From positions 3,286,001 through 3,350,000 of the forward strand of contig JAWZSP010000006.1 of assembly GCA_034401135.1 (NCBI GenBank): a stretch of DNA of 64,000 nt, given 5' to 3'. This DNA is from Volutella citrinella (Eukaryota; Ascomycota; Sordariomycetes; Hypocreales; Nectriaceae). A program made the position numbers and the translations under genes. Below are positions 35,377 through 45,325 of this stretch, piece after piece (positions within the stretch are counted from its first letter, which is position 1; every line of letters begins with the position of its first letter). The notes beneath the pieces are model-generated. The model searched no databases. It saw only the letters and a program-made list of their open reading frames with translations, and was not told where the DNA came from.

Positions 35377-36043
35377 ATGCGTCCTCTCACGGAGAAGGAG
35401 ACGCAGACGCTCTTCGAGAAGCTGGCCAACTATACGGGCAACTCGCTCAAGAACCTCATCGCTCCTCTCGATGACTCGCCCAACGCCGACCGATACGTCT
35501 TCCGACTGCACCGCGACCGAGTTTACTATGTGCGCCTCTCTATCGCCAACCTGGCCACCTCTATCGCCCGTGACAAGCTCTTGTCCATTGGCACATGTCT
35601 CGGTATGCCTCTCGCCCTTGATCGACCTGTCTTCGCCAGACGTCCAGGCGGTCTGGCCCCATTCTTGCCAATCAAGATAACTGACGGTTCTCTCACTTAT
35701 AGGAAAGTTCACAAAGTCCGGAAAGTTCAGGCTGCATGTGACGGCACTTCCTGTAATTTCCGAGCACGCTCGATACAAGATCTGGGTCAAGGAGAACGGC
35801 ACTATGCCCTTCCTTTACGGAAGCAATGTTGTCAAGGCCCATGTTGGCCGGTGGTCCGATGACTGCCCGGAACACCAAGGTGTTGTCGTGTACAGCATGA
35901 ATGACACCCCCCTGGGCTTCGGCGTCACAGCCCGCAGCACTGCAGAGGCCAGAAGGCTGGACCCCACCGGAATCACCTGCTTCAGGCAAGCCGACTGTGG
36001 AGAATACCTCCGTGACGAAGACAACTTGTTTGCGACTGGCTAG
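35377..36043 (+). CDS. nip7: 60S ribosome biogenesis factor NIP7 (PUA domain)
   Basis: A nucleolar/nuclear RNA-binding protein needed for 27S pre-rRNA processing and 60S assembly. Exons 35377-35602 and 35703-36043 (100-base intron, GTATGC ... CTTATAG) give 188 aa, close to the usual ~180. The N-terminus MRPLTEKETQTLFEKLANYT and the C-terminal PUA domain (LPVISEHARYKIWVKENGTM...GVVVYSMNDTPLGFGV) are diagnostic. The exon junction restores the conserved GKFTKSGKFRLHVTAL. The gene converges with PRO1, whose stop lies 280 bases downstream. Confidence 0.95.
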
Positions 36044-36323
36044 TCTGCGCGATCAATCATAACTTCATAAGGCACTTCAAGGCGTTCTGGGGTTTGCTTC
36101 TTTTTGTGGCGTTCAAAGGGCGCAGAGAAATTGGCAGGATGAGAGTAAAAAAGATTCGCTAGATGATTGAACTATTTTCGATGCCCAATGCGATGACCGC
36201 TGCTGTTGTGTTGAACATGCTTGTCCTTCCAAACGATTTCACTTTTAAAACTGCCCAGTGACGTTTCTTGTCACCCACCATGGAAGAAAAGAAGAAGCCT
36301 CCCGTATTCCGCTCCGACCCCCA

Positions 36324-38251
36324 TCACAGGAGCTCCCTGCTCGGGCTGACGGGCCTGCTTTCTCTTCTAAAGAAGCCAATGTGTGAACGGTCGGCCACGT
36401 ACTCTGTGTCTGCATATCCCAGCACGCCTTCGATCTCGACGCTCTGGAGCCCCATGATGCGGGTGATTTCGGCTGATGCATAGTTGACAATGGCTCTTCC
36501 CACCTCTTGCGGAACGCCATCCCACATTTTCCCGTCTGCACTGGGAGACGATCGGCGGTTGACGGCCACGAGCCGAACGGCTTCATGTGACGCGAAATTC
36601 CCCTCGACGTCCACAATGCCCACCGGCAGGAGGCCTGCCTTGCCAAGCAGGGCCCGATGAGCCCCTGCGTCAACGTACAGGGTGCCGTGAGGGTTCATGG
36701 TGTGGAGCAGCCAGAAGTAGCGGTCCCGGATTGGGTCGCTCGAAGGGAGGAACCTCGTATGCAACGGCGGAGTGAGAATCTCTTCATCTAAGGGTGCCAT
36801 TACATTCATCCTCGATGACGAGCGGGAAATCGGCTCGTCGTTCTCGTTTGCATGCCCGTTCGGGCTGCCGGTTGAGCTCTTCACGAGGTTCTCGTCGCCA
36901 CTGGCATTGGAGCTCTCGTTGTTGTGTCCATTGGCACCCTTGCCACCGCCGTTGAGCGAGCTTCTGTTAATCCGTTTCTGTTGCTGAAGGTATCGCACGA
37001 TACTCAGGACGTTTCCGGGCTGAGATGACCTGGTAATAATAGTAGTGACACCGGCAGACGTACCCAGCTTCGCCGCGATGATCTTGGTGCTCATGCCGCC
37101 GGTACCTAGCGCTGAGCCGGCGCTCGAAACTTGGATCATGTCAGAGGAGATCTATGGGATATTTGTTAGGGCCGGGGCCTACGTACCATCTGCCTGGAGT
37201 TCTGAAATGTCTTCAATGACCTCAATGGGTTTCGCGTCGGGATTGTGGCGAGGATTCTTGTCGTAGAGGCAATCGACATCCGTCATCAAGAAGAGCATGT
37301 CGGCATGGATCATTGCCGCCGTGATGGCTGACAGAGTATCATTGTCTCCGAATTTGATTTCAGCCACAGCAAGGGTGTCATTTTCGTTCACAATAGGAAT
37401 GACGCCCTGGTCCAGTAACGCGTTGAAAGTGTTCTGAGCGTTCTGGTACCGCGTTCGCTATGGCATCAAGTTGTTAGTGAGCTGCGTTTCGGTGTCATCA
37501 CCATCGCCAGTCCAAGAGGGTCCACCATACGTCTGCAATATCATTCCTGGTGAGGAGAATCTGGGCAATCGGCTGCCTAAGGTGATTGAACAAGCTGTCC
37601 CAAAGACTGATGAGTCGACACTGCCCGATGGCTGCCAAGGCCTGAGTCTAGCGGTTAGCATTGGCGCATTCATGGAGTCGTCTAGGAGCCTCACCTGTAG
37701 CTGAGCAAGATGCTTTGGACGCTTCTGCACATCCATGCGCCGCAAGCCGACGCCGATGGCGCCGGAAGACACGATTACCACTCGATGGCCATCTTTGCGC
37801 AGCCGCGAGGCCGTGTCTACGATGAGAGTGAGGATTGGGAGGAGGGGTTCATGCGTCTTCTCGTCAACGATGGAGCTGGTTCCTGTGAGAGGGGGTTAGC
37901 GACCAAGCTTGCTGTCTGTGTGTGTGTGCGTGTGCGTGCGAGCTCAACCCAGGGCCATGTTTCACATAGTCCCAAGGCGTAGACGAGAGACGAGCAATTT
38001 CTCTTTCTCCTCGAGGCCCTTTCTTGGTGACTTACCCAGCTTGATGACAATTGTCAGCGCCTTGCTGCTCCCTCTCATATCTGCAACGCGGAATTCCGAG
38101 TCAGTTTTCCGTGGTTTTGCGGTCCCAGTTCGATGACTGGTGTGAATTTGGCGGCGCAGTTTCTGCCCCTGCCCGGGCCCCGCGCGAAAGGCCTCATATA
38201 TAAAATCAGGAGACTTTTCTACTTACACTCGTCAGCAGTTTCAGTTGTCAT
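36324..38251 (-). CDS. pro1: Glutamate 5-kinase (first step of proline synthesis)
   Basis: This enzyme phosphorylates glutamate with ATP to gamma-glutamyl phosphate in the cytosol. Six exons: 38251..38227, 38080..38036, 37882..37695, 37641..37531, 37457..37187 and 37129..36324; all frames match and give 481 aa. Amino-acid-kinase motifs are [53 protein letters not shown] and [21 protein letters not shown] domain closes the protein ([20 protein letters not shown] ... [20 protein letters not shown]). Between kinase and PUA lies a Ser/Asn/Gly-rich insert of about 80 residues. A second in-frame ATG at 38078 could start a protein 9 residues shorter. The second intron contains a TG/CG microsatellite (about 37915-37940). 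The last intron uses a CCAAG acceptor after a CTGAC branch; an upstream CATAG would cause a stop. Confidence 0.92.
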
Positions 38252-38683
38252 ATTGACGCCCTGCACCTCGGCTGTGGTCCCGCAACGGTCATGAGTTGGG
38301 CGTATGGCGAATCTTGACCTGGAGTTCAATTCGTCCGGTGCCGGGTGGGAGGCTTCCGATCCCTGGCTCATAGGTACGTACCCCCGCAGTCGGCGTGTGG
38401 GGCACCGTCTCACCGCCCGGGCTAACGCGGAGAACCGTCCAGTGGGTCCACCTATTGGACCCGGCAGAATTTCTGGCGTGCCCATCCTCGCACTCTTACT
38501 GGACCAATCCGTCATGGGCCATGGATTATTACAACAAACCACCACCAAGAGGCTTTCGTATAGTCTCCTCAGAGTTGCAGCGCACCTGCCTTGGCGAGGT
38601 CACAGCGATCCGCTTCTAGGAGCAGCAGAACTTGATTTCTCCGCCGACCCGAATCCACATCCCTCTCGCTCGCCTCCTACGCC
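38252..38683. promoter_or_regulatory. Divergent promoter between PRO1 and ATP23
   Basis: A 432-base bidirectional promoter between head-to-head genes. Open frames run through it toward ATP23 but have no family resemblance, and I treat them as leader DNA. Confidence 0.55.
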
Positions 38684-39572
38684 ATGGCCTCGCCTACGCC
38701 CGAAGTTCCTGCACCAGCGCCGTCGCCCGAAAAGCTCAGCGCCGCGACTACTGCGACGAGGGTCCCCAAGGAACTCGTCAACGACCCTGCCCGCACTGGC
38801 TTCGACCCCGAGACGAAATGGTGGATGAACTACTTCAAGATCCTCTCGGGCCAGATGACGCCCGAGGGACAGTTCCACTACCGCGAATGGCGCTACCGTG
38901 TCCACGAGCAGCGCGACTGCAAGCGCTGTGACGAGTACCGCGACTGGCTCTTTACCTATTCCCCCATCGTGCGCTTCATGTCCGACAAGATCGGGGATCT
39001 TAACGGGAAGCTCGATCGGGAAAACGTCGTTTGCCGCCGCTGTCCTGCACGCCTCGACGAGGACGGAAACGTTAGTCGACAGTCTGGAGGTTTCAGCCCC
39101 AACCATGGTATCCTACTCTGCGCCAACGAGATTCGCGACAGGAAACATCTCGAGGACACTCTGACCCATGAGATGGTGCATGCATGGGATCATTTGCGGT
39201 GGAAGGTCGATTGGACCGGTGACAAGGATCTCAAGCATGCTGCCTGCACCGAGGTGAGACCATCCATCTACTCCCCCCACCCTGAGTGGCATAATTGTCA
39301 CAATGCCACGCAAGGCCGGCTGACGATATTCTAACACTTTACAGATCCGTGCGTCAATGCTCAGCGGCGAGTGTCGATGGACTAGAGAGGCCTTCACCCG
39401 AGGCAATTGGAAGCTGACCCAGCAGTTCCAGAACTGCGTGCGCAACAGAGCTACCCAGTCCGTCATGGCCCGCCCTCGATGCAAGGACGAAGCACAAGCC
39501 TCGGCGGTTGTCAACAAGGTCTGGGACTCATGCTTTTCCGACACCAGGCCGTTTGATGAGGTTTATAAATAA
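38684..39572 (+). CDS. atp23: Mitochondrial inner-membrane protease ATP23
   Basis: A metalloprotease and chaperone of the intermembrane space. It processes the Atp6 precursor and assists F1Fo-ATP synthase assembly, and also handles Ups1-type substrates. Exons 38684-39253 and 39345-39572 (91-base intron, GTGAGA ... CTAACACTTTACAG) give 265 aa. The zinc site is [19 protein letters not shown] (HExxH). Twin CxxC-type pairs ([17 protein letters not shown]) and the C-terminal block [11 protein letters not shown]...[10 protein letters not shown] match the family. There is no cleavable presequence, as expected for a Mia40-type import substrate. The gene converges with the Aurora kinase gene (304 bases between stops). 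Confidence 0.94.
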
Positions 39573-39875
39573 ACATTTCAAGTGGGATAATAGAATCAAC
39601 ATGCACTATCAGCAGGTGACGGGAGGGCCGGGACAAGATCAGCTACTTCCACCATCACAACTTAACTCCAATGACATTGACGATACCCGAAACAATACAT
39701 GTTAACATGGATTGTCTTCATTTCATTTACACCGTACTGGATGATTCAAACAGGAAAATACACAAGCCGTTACTCCTACTAATGCCATAGTCCGCATCCC
39801 CGCCCTCGGGCCGCCATAGATTACTGCCCAACGCCCAAAAGAAAAAAGTCCCAAAATCCTCATGTCATTAAATCG

Positions 39876-41140
39876 TTAAACGGGCTTCTCCCTGTTGGCA
39901 GCCCGTTCTCCTTTGACGCAGTGCTTGATGATCCAGGGGTGCAGGACGATTTCATCAAGCGAGATGCGCTTCTCGGGGTCCAGGACCAGCAGCTGTGACG
40001 GTATTAGTGACGGGGAAATTGGCGGTGCAAGGGGGAAGTGGGATGCTCACCCTTTGGATGAGGTCGCTGGCCTCGGAACTAACAAACGACGGGATCTTCA
40101 TGTCCGCGCGCAGAATTCGTCGTTGCGTCATGACCGGCGAGCCGTCGAACGGTGCCTCGCCGACGAGGAACTCGTAGGTCAAGACTCCCAAGCTCCACAA
40201 GTCGACCTTTTCGTTGTAGTAGTTGTCTGTTGAGCCCCTGAGCATCTCTGGGGGCAGGTAGTCCAAGGTGCCGCACATGGTCTTTCGTCGGTTGTTGGGC
40301 GCATGCACGCTCCAGCCAAAGTCAGAAATCTTGAGCTCCCCGTGGATTCCGACGAGAATGTTCTCAGGCTTGATGTCTCGGTGGATGACATGCTTGCGGT
40401 GGAGGTACTTGAGTGACGATGCCATCTGGGCAATGTATTGGGCCGCCTTCCACTCGGGGAAACGGTTCTCCCGTCGCAGATGCTTGTACAGCTCACCCTT
40501 GCCGGCGAACTCCAGGATGAGGAAGATGCGCTTGCTGTCGTGGAAGTGACCATACAATTGGAGGATGTTTGGGTGTCGCAGGTTGCTCTGAATCTCAATT
40601 TCTCTCCGGACCTGCTGCTCCATCTGCCCGTGCAGCTCAGACTTGTGTAGGACCTTGAGAGCGCAGACAAATCCAGTGGAACGCTCTCGTGCGAGGTAAA
40701 CCCGACCGAATTTGCCCTTGCCAAGAGGCTTGCCGATCTCAAACATGCCCAGGTGGAACTGCTTGGGGGTGGCGGGTTGCTCCATCAATTGCGACGACTT
40801 GCGTTCCTCGGCATCCTCCTCGGATACGCGCGAGGAAGACGAAGGGAGGGGCTTCCTGGTCGGCGATGGCGGATTCTCCTGCTTCCTCTGGGTGCCCTGC
40901 GAGGCAGCAGCATTGCCATTCTGCGACTGCAGAGCAACCTTGACGAGGTTTGGTCGGTGGGTGCCAGCGGCCGTCTGGGTCAAAGCAACCTGCCAGAGTT
41001 AGAAGAGCCCAAGATGCCATCGCGATGATCTCTAGTCGCACCTTGGTCTTGCCGTAGAGCTTGGAGCTCTCAACTCGAGGTTCGTTCTCGTCATTGACGG
41101 TCATGCCCTCGAGGCGGGCCTCAAGAGTGCGGGTAGCCAT
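39876..41140 (-). CDS. ark1: Aurora-type mitotic kinase (Ipl1/Ark1)
   Basis: Catalytic subunit of the chromosomal passenger complex, which corrects kinetochore-microtubule attachments. Exons 41140..41042, 40989..40051 and 39992..39876 (introns of 52 and 58 bases) give 384 aa. The kinase begins near residue 114 with [20 protein letters not shown], then the catalytic loop [23 protein letters not shown], and the Aurora activation segment [16 protein letters not shown]. The last exon restores the subdomain XI Arg ([18 protein letters not shown]). The short N-terminus is disordered, as in fungal single Aurora kinases. A lone Aurora is the rule in fungi, so the Ipl1/Ark1 assignment is safe; the symbol follows S. 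pombe. Confidence 0.93.
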
Positions 41141-41819
41141 TTGCGTGAGGGTGGGCGAAGGCTGCTGCGGTTAGTAGAGGACGTGGCGATGAGGACGAGG
41201 TGTTTGCGTCGACAGAATCCGGCTGTCGAAGGGTCAACTGCCTACTAGTAGATATGGATCGTGGGGAGGAGGCCCATGCCGACGGGGCAAACAATGAGCG
41301 GTCGGTGGTTGTCACGGCAACAGCGACGGCGCTAGGCCTGGCCAGGGCCGCTGAGACACCACCCAGCAACACAGCTCACAGCAGCATCAGCATGCCAACC
41401 AAGGCGACGAATGAATGATTGAATGGATTAATCGATTCAATGGAAAGGGAACCTAAAACTTGCAATACAATCAATCTCATGCTCAAAATTCTAATGCGTC
41501 GTCAATTTTTAACCCCGCCCTCCCTGGCCTGGGTGTGCACAAGGTAAGGTAGGCTTTCATAACTCGTTTCATCCAATCACATCAGTGGTATCCAACCCCG
41601 ACAAGAATGTAATGCGACCAACCACAAACAGACACCATCCAACGCCTTGAACCAGCCAAAGAAGATAAGAAAAAACACAGGGTATATCCAAAGCGAACCC
41701 AGAACCTCGCTTCGTAATGCATGCCGTCAAAACTCCATTCACACAAACTTACAATCACCAGTTGGTAGTACAATCACCCCCTGACACTGCCATTGGTTGC
41801 CTTGTTGACAGCCAATGTG
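41141..41819. other. Intergenic region upstream of the Aurora gene
   Basis: This holds the Aurora promoter/leader and the 3' flank of the unrecognised gene at 41820-42980. ATTGAATGGATTAATCGATT near 41420 is AT-rich with short self-complementary elements. No gene is seen. Confidence 0.5.
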
Positions 41820-42980
41820 TTAATCCTTCAGGAAGGACGGGATCAGATGGTCCCAAAGGCTGTTATAGTTCAACATTGCTTGATACAGCATGTCGCGGAG
41901 TTCCTGGAAGCGCATGCGAACAGTGAACCGGTGAAGATCGCGAATTGTGACCCTGTCTATGGAAGGGCTAACGGCGTACGCCTTCTCGGCGTCCATGAGT
42001 CTCGACACAGCCGTTCCAATGCGCTGCGCCGCTCTTTTGCAAGGGTTAAACTCGTCATCCTTTAAGTCTCGGCGAAGTCCAACGTAGCTGTTGAGGATGT
42101 CGACTTCCTCCTTCCACTCGTGAAGTTCGCCGAGGAGGAACAAGACCTGCTGGGGCTTCAGGCTATATGCGTGTATGATGTCCTTGGTAGAGAGGTGTCC
42201 CATATAGAACAGGTTGTAGTCGTTCTGCATGTTTCCCCACACACGCAAGTCGGGAAGCATGTGTGACACCATCGCTTCTACGGGATCCCGTGGTGGACTC
42301 CCCGGCTCCCTTCGGCGGAGCACGTATCTGTGCCACATGGTGCGCCACGCGAGATATCCCTTGGAGATCTCATCGTAGCCATCCGTAGGGCGGTCCCAAA
42401 AGACGATCTGCGCAATGTGTGCAGGGGAAAATTGAAAGAAGATGTGCCTTTCAAAGGCCTCGTTGACCCCGAGTCTCTTCCTCCGCAGCTCTCGGTCCTT
42501 GTGGTGGTTCCAGCTGCGAAGGGCGTGGTACTCCTTCTCAGCCTTCTCTAGCTCAGCTCCATGCTGAGTATTTCGCAATATTGCGGGTGTTCGACCCACG
42601 AAGCTGTTGCGAGGGTGCCCTTCTTCCACCGTCGCCTTGGCTAGCTGATAGTGGGATGCCATTAGGACGATGGCATCGTTACTATCAACATCAAAGAAAC
42701 TAGGCAGTGGGCTCAGTAGGTACGTCCCGAACCACTGGCTTAGTTTGGTGATTCTGTCCAGGTTCCGAACCCGATCACTACTAGAGCTTGCGCCGGCTAT
42801 CCGAGGTGGAAAGCTGCACGGGGTGCATTTAACAAGGCCGGTGTCATGTATGAAGTCCAAGCAATCTTGGACAGAAATGCGCCGTAGGATGTTTGCGCCC
42901 TTGTGCGAGACCGGCGCCCGCCACGCAACAACGGGTTCGGGGCCGGGAGGGTATGTTAGGGTTGAAGTACGGGTAGCCAT
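41820..42980 (-). CDS. Unrecognised 386-aa protein, single exon
   Basis: An intact open frame with no intron encodes 386 aa from the first ATG (MATRTSTLTYPPGPEP). I do not recognise a family. It is predicted soluble: no signal peptide or membrane segment is visible. It is rich in Arg, His, Trp and Tyr, with helical-looking segments (for example AELEKAEKEYHALRSWNHHK and RFTVRMRFQELRDMLYQAML). The alternation of acidic and basic helices and ordinary composition argue for a real gene. The layout resembles lineage-specific fungal proteins of unknown function. It is divergent from TIP41, about 1.0 kb away, with a 43-base tandem repeat in the shared promoter. Confidence 0.7.
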   Translation of the reverse strand: MATRTSTLTYPPGPEPVVAWRAPVSHKGANILRRISVQDCLDFIHDTGLVKCTPCSFPPRIAGASSSSDRVRNLDRITKLSQWFGTYLLSPLPSFFDVDSNDAIVLMASHYQLAKATVEEGHPRNSFVGRTPAILRNTQHGAELEKAEKEYHALRSWNHHKDRELRRKRLGVNEAFERHIFFQFSPAHIAQIVFWDRPTDGYDEISKGYLAWRTMWHRYVLRRREPGSPPRDPVEAMVSHMLPDLRVWGNMQNDYNLFYMGHLSTKDIIHAYSLKPQQVLFLLGELHEWKEEVDILNSYVGLRRDLKDDEFNPCKRAAQRIGTAVSRLMDAEKAYAVSPSIDRVTIRDLHRFTVRMRFQELRDMLYQAMLNYNSLWDHLIPSFLKD

Positions 42981-43052
42981 GGTGCATGGAGTCTGGGTAT
43001 TACTCCGTGGGTAATGGATAGAGGACGGGAAAGGGTACAAGACCAAGTAGGT

Positions 43053-43137
43053 TTGGAGGCTTGGTGAGTGTGTAAGAGTGTATAGCCCAGATGGCTTGGA
43101 GACTTGGTGATTGTGTAAGATGGTATAGCTTAGACAG
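43053..43137. repeat. 43-base imperfect tandem repeat (two copies)
   Basis: Copy 1 starts TTGGAGGCTTGGTGAGTGTG at 43053 and copy 2 starts TTGGAGACTTGGTGATTGTG at 43096. Both run on through TGTAAGA...GTATAGC...AGA with few mismatches. They lie in the leader/promoter of the minus-strand unrecognised gene. Confidence 0.75.
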
Positions 43138-43240
43138 GGTAGAAGAGTGTGAAGGAATATTCCAAAGAGTAATAACCTGTAGAGTGCTTCAGGCAGGCCT
43201 GTGTGATTGTGATGGTGTCTGTTCCGAAGAAGTCGAACAA

Positions 43241-43275
43241 AGAAGAGAAGAGAAGAGAAGAGATGGATGGATGGG
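43241..43275. repeat. AGAAG and ATGG simple-sequence tract
   Basis: Four AGAAG units followed by three ATGG units. On the minus strand this is a pyrimidine tract about 260 bases upstream of the unrecognised gene, possibly part of its promoter. Confidence 0.6.
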
Positions 43276-43957
43276 TAGGAGGGAAAGATGTTTCCAAGGA
43301 CGGCAGGAGGGATGGGCTCTTGATATAGGCAAACCAGAATAGAGTTACTGATTTCAGTCTTTTCACATCACCTTGATGCCCTCGAAGACACCCAACTCTA
43401 TCGGCCATACTGGAGTCGTGTGGCTGTATGTTTGATGCTATTTTCTAATCTCCGACGCAGGGAGCCGGGGAGTCACTCCAAGGACTGCGACGGAGAAAGA
43501 CGTGACAGCACCGTTATGGACAGGAGAATTTTTCATAGGAGGCTGGTAATGGCATAATGTACGGTTGATTGACTTTTTCATATATCTCCGATGGGTGATG
43601 TAAAACTATGCTGCCTCTGGATGAAGGCATGAACCAAAGGGGTGTTTACAGGAGGGGAGCGATATTGGCTGTCCACTTTGTTTTAACTGCTGGGCGGCGT
43701 GAATTTACTGCAGTAGAGGAGAAAGTAGATGATTTTTCGACCTTCCGGGTATTTGTCTGAAATTTCTGTCTGATCGAGTTCCCAATTGTTAGTCGATGTT
43801 GGCTGTGTAAGCTGGTGATACTTGGTCCCCGTGCGGCGGCGCATCTGATAATGATCGCCAAGCGTGGGGTTACAGAGCTCCCCCACCATCCGCAACCTGA
43901 CACCAACCCCGCCAACGGGGGCGGCTCAAGCTCCGACGTTGCGGCAACATCACTTCC

Positions 43958-44017
43958 ATGAGAAGCACATCCCAGAGCAGACATCCCGCGACCCAATCCA
44001 AGAGCCGCCCGCCATGA
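43958..44017 (+). promoter_or_regulatory. uORF in the TIP41 leader with stop overlapping the main start
   Basis: An ATG at 43958 opens a 19-codon frame ending in TGA at 44015-44017. It overlaps the TIP41 ATG at 44014-44016 as ATGA. This arrangement can couple or repress main-frame initiation. It requires that the transcript begin upstream of 43958, which the sequence cannot prove. Confidence 0.45.
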
Positions 44018-44961
44018 ACCACATCACGTCGGTCAACGAGCCCTTCCCGACGCCCGCGGCGCTCGCCATGGCCACGACGACGCACGCGCAGGGCCGGTTC
44101 CGCATCTCGACGCGCAAGCTGCCCATCTCGAAGGCCGGCGCCATCGACGCCCTCACCGACCGCATTGGAATCCCCATGCCCGAGATGATCTTTGGCGACA
44201 ACCTCGTCGCCGTCACCCACGTGCCGTCGGGCTGGTCCATCTCCTTCGCCACCCCGGACGCCCTCGACGCCGTCGACAAGACGGACCGCCACATGCTCAA
44301 GGTCGCCTACGCCCGCGACTGGGAGAGCACCCGCGAGAGCACCACCCAGGGCATCAAGGAGGTCGTCAAGCCCTTTGACTGGAGCTACTCCACCACGTAC
44401 GCCGGCACCGTCGACCTGGCCGCCGGAAAGCCACTGGCCCAGGCCGACACGGCCATCCCCATTGAGCTGCTCAAGCGCCGCGACCCCATTCTCTTCTTCG
44501 ACGAGGTCGTGCTGTACGAGAGCGAGCTGGACGACAATGGCATCTCCATGTTCAGCGTAAAGGTGCGCGTGCATGAGCACCGCATGCTCTTGCTCTGTCG
44601 CTTGTTCATGAGGCTCGATAACGTCGTCCTGCGGATTCGCGACACGCGTGTCTATGTCGACTTTGACACGGATAACGTTATTCGTGAATACACCGCCCAG
44701 GAAGAAACCTTTGAGAATGTGAAGCGGGTGAGTTTCTACAACAACCCCCTTGACCCTGGCCGTTGCTGCTTGGCCCCATGAAAAAACATCCCCAAATCAC
44801 AAAGACATGTCTGATTGACCCCCCCTTTGCAGAAACTCTTCATGTCTGGCCGCTTACCAGACGACATCACTATTGCGCTGCGAGACCCAAACGTCCTGGC
44901 CCCGTTGCTTCCCCTGGTTGAGCAGAAGGTAGAGGCTGTGAGCCTCGGTGCGCAGTCTTGA
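44014..44961 (+). CDS. tip41: TIP41 family protein (TOR/PP2A signalling)
   Basis: A cytosolic regulator that binds Tap42-type PP2A subunits and acts downstream of TOR. Exons 44014-44727 and 44833-44961 (105-base intron, GTGAGT ... TTTGCAG) give 280 aa. Family motifs are RFRISTRKLPISKAGAIDAL, PEMIFGDNLVAVTHVPSGW, PFDWSYSTTYAG, DTAIPIELLKRRDPILFFDE, RMLLLCRLFMRLDNVVLRIR and VYVDFDTDNVIREYTAQEE. The ATG at 44014 is preceded by a 19-codon uORF overlapping it by ATGA. Length and content fit the family, and the gene is complete. Confidence 0.92.
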
Positions 44962-45325
44962 GCGTAAAGCCATCATAAAAAGAAAAAGTATTGGGGAACT
45001 GGCAATCTCGGCGTTGGGAGGAGTTTGTTTTTACACGACTTTACGACTACACATGCATTTGATTGGATTGGGGAAGTCGCATGAACTGCTGGCGGAATCG
45101 TAGATTCTGATATAAAGAAGAGCCCGACTATTTGCCACCACACGCCCGTTGATTGGGTCTCTCAATTCCCAAACATTGGTATTCACCGAAGAACAATCAT
45201 TCAAGCTCGTAAAAAGAAAACCCCGATTGACCCAGTATTGATGGGTGTCCCAACGCGCCATAACGCCGTCCCTCGCTTCCTTTCTCCTGCTTTCCTTCCC
45301 GTCGGCTGCTGTCAAGCATGGGACT
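44962..45325. other. Convergent intergenic region (TIP41 / disordered-protein gene)
   Basis: 3' flanks of two converging genes; A-rich just after the TIP41 stop. Nothing else is seen. Confidence 0.5.

Larger units (their letters stand above)
42981..44013. promoter_or_regulatory. Divergent region between the unrecognised gene and TIP41
   Basis: About 1.0 kb. It contains the 43-base imperfect tandem repeat (43053-43137), an AGAAG/ATGG simple-sequence run (about 43241-43275), AT-rich DNA around 43540-43760 and the TIP41 leader with a uORF at 43958. No protein gene is seen. Confidence 0.55.

Noticed and set aside
38304..38828. 174-codon open frame from an ATG at 38304 running into ATP23
   Set aside because: It lies in the PRO1/ATP23 divergent promoter, overlaps ATP23 in another frame, and its sequence resembles no family; ATP23 from 38684 explains the region.
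43870..44580. 236-codon open frame opposite TIP41
   Set aside because: A Val/Gly/Asp-rich antisense shadow of the TIP41 coding strand, which is clearly the real gene.
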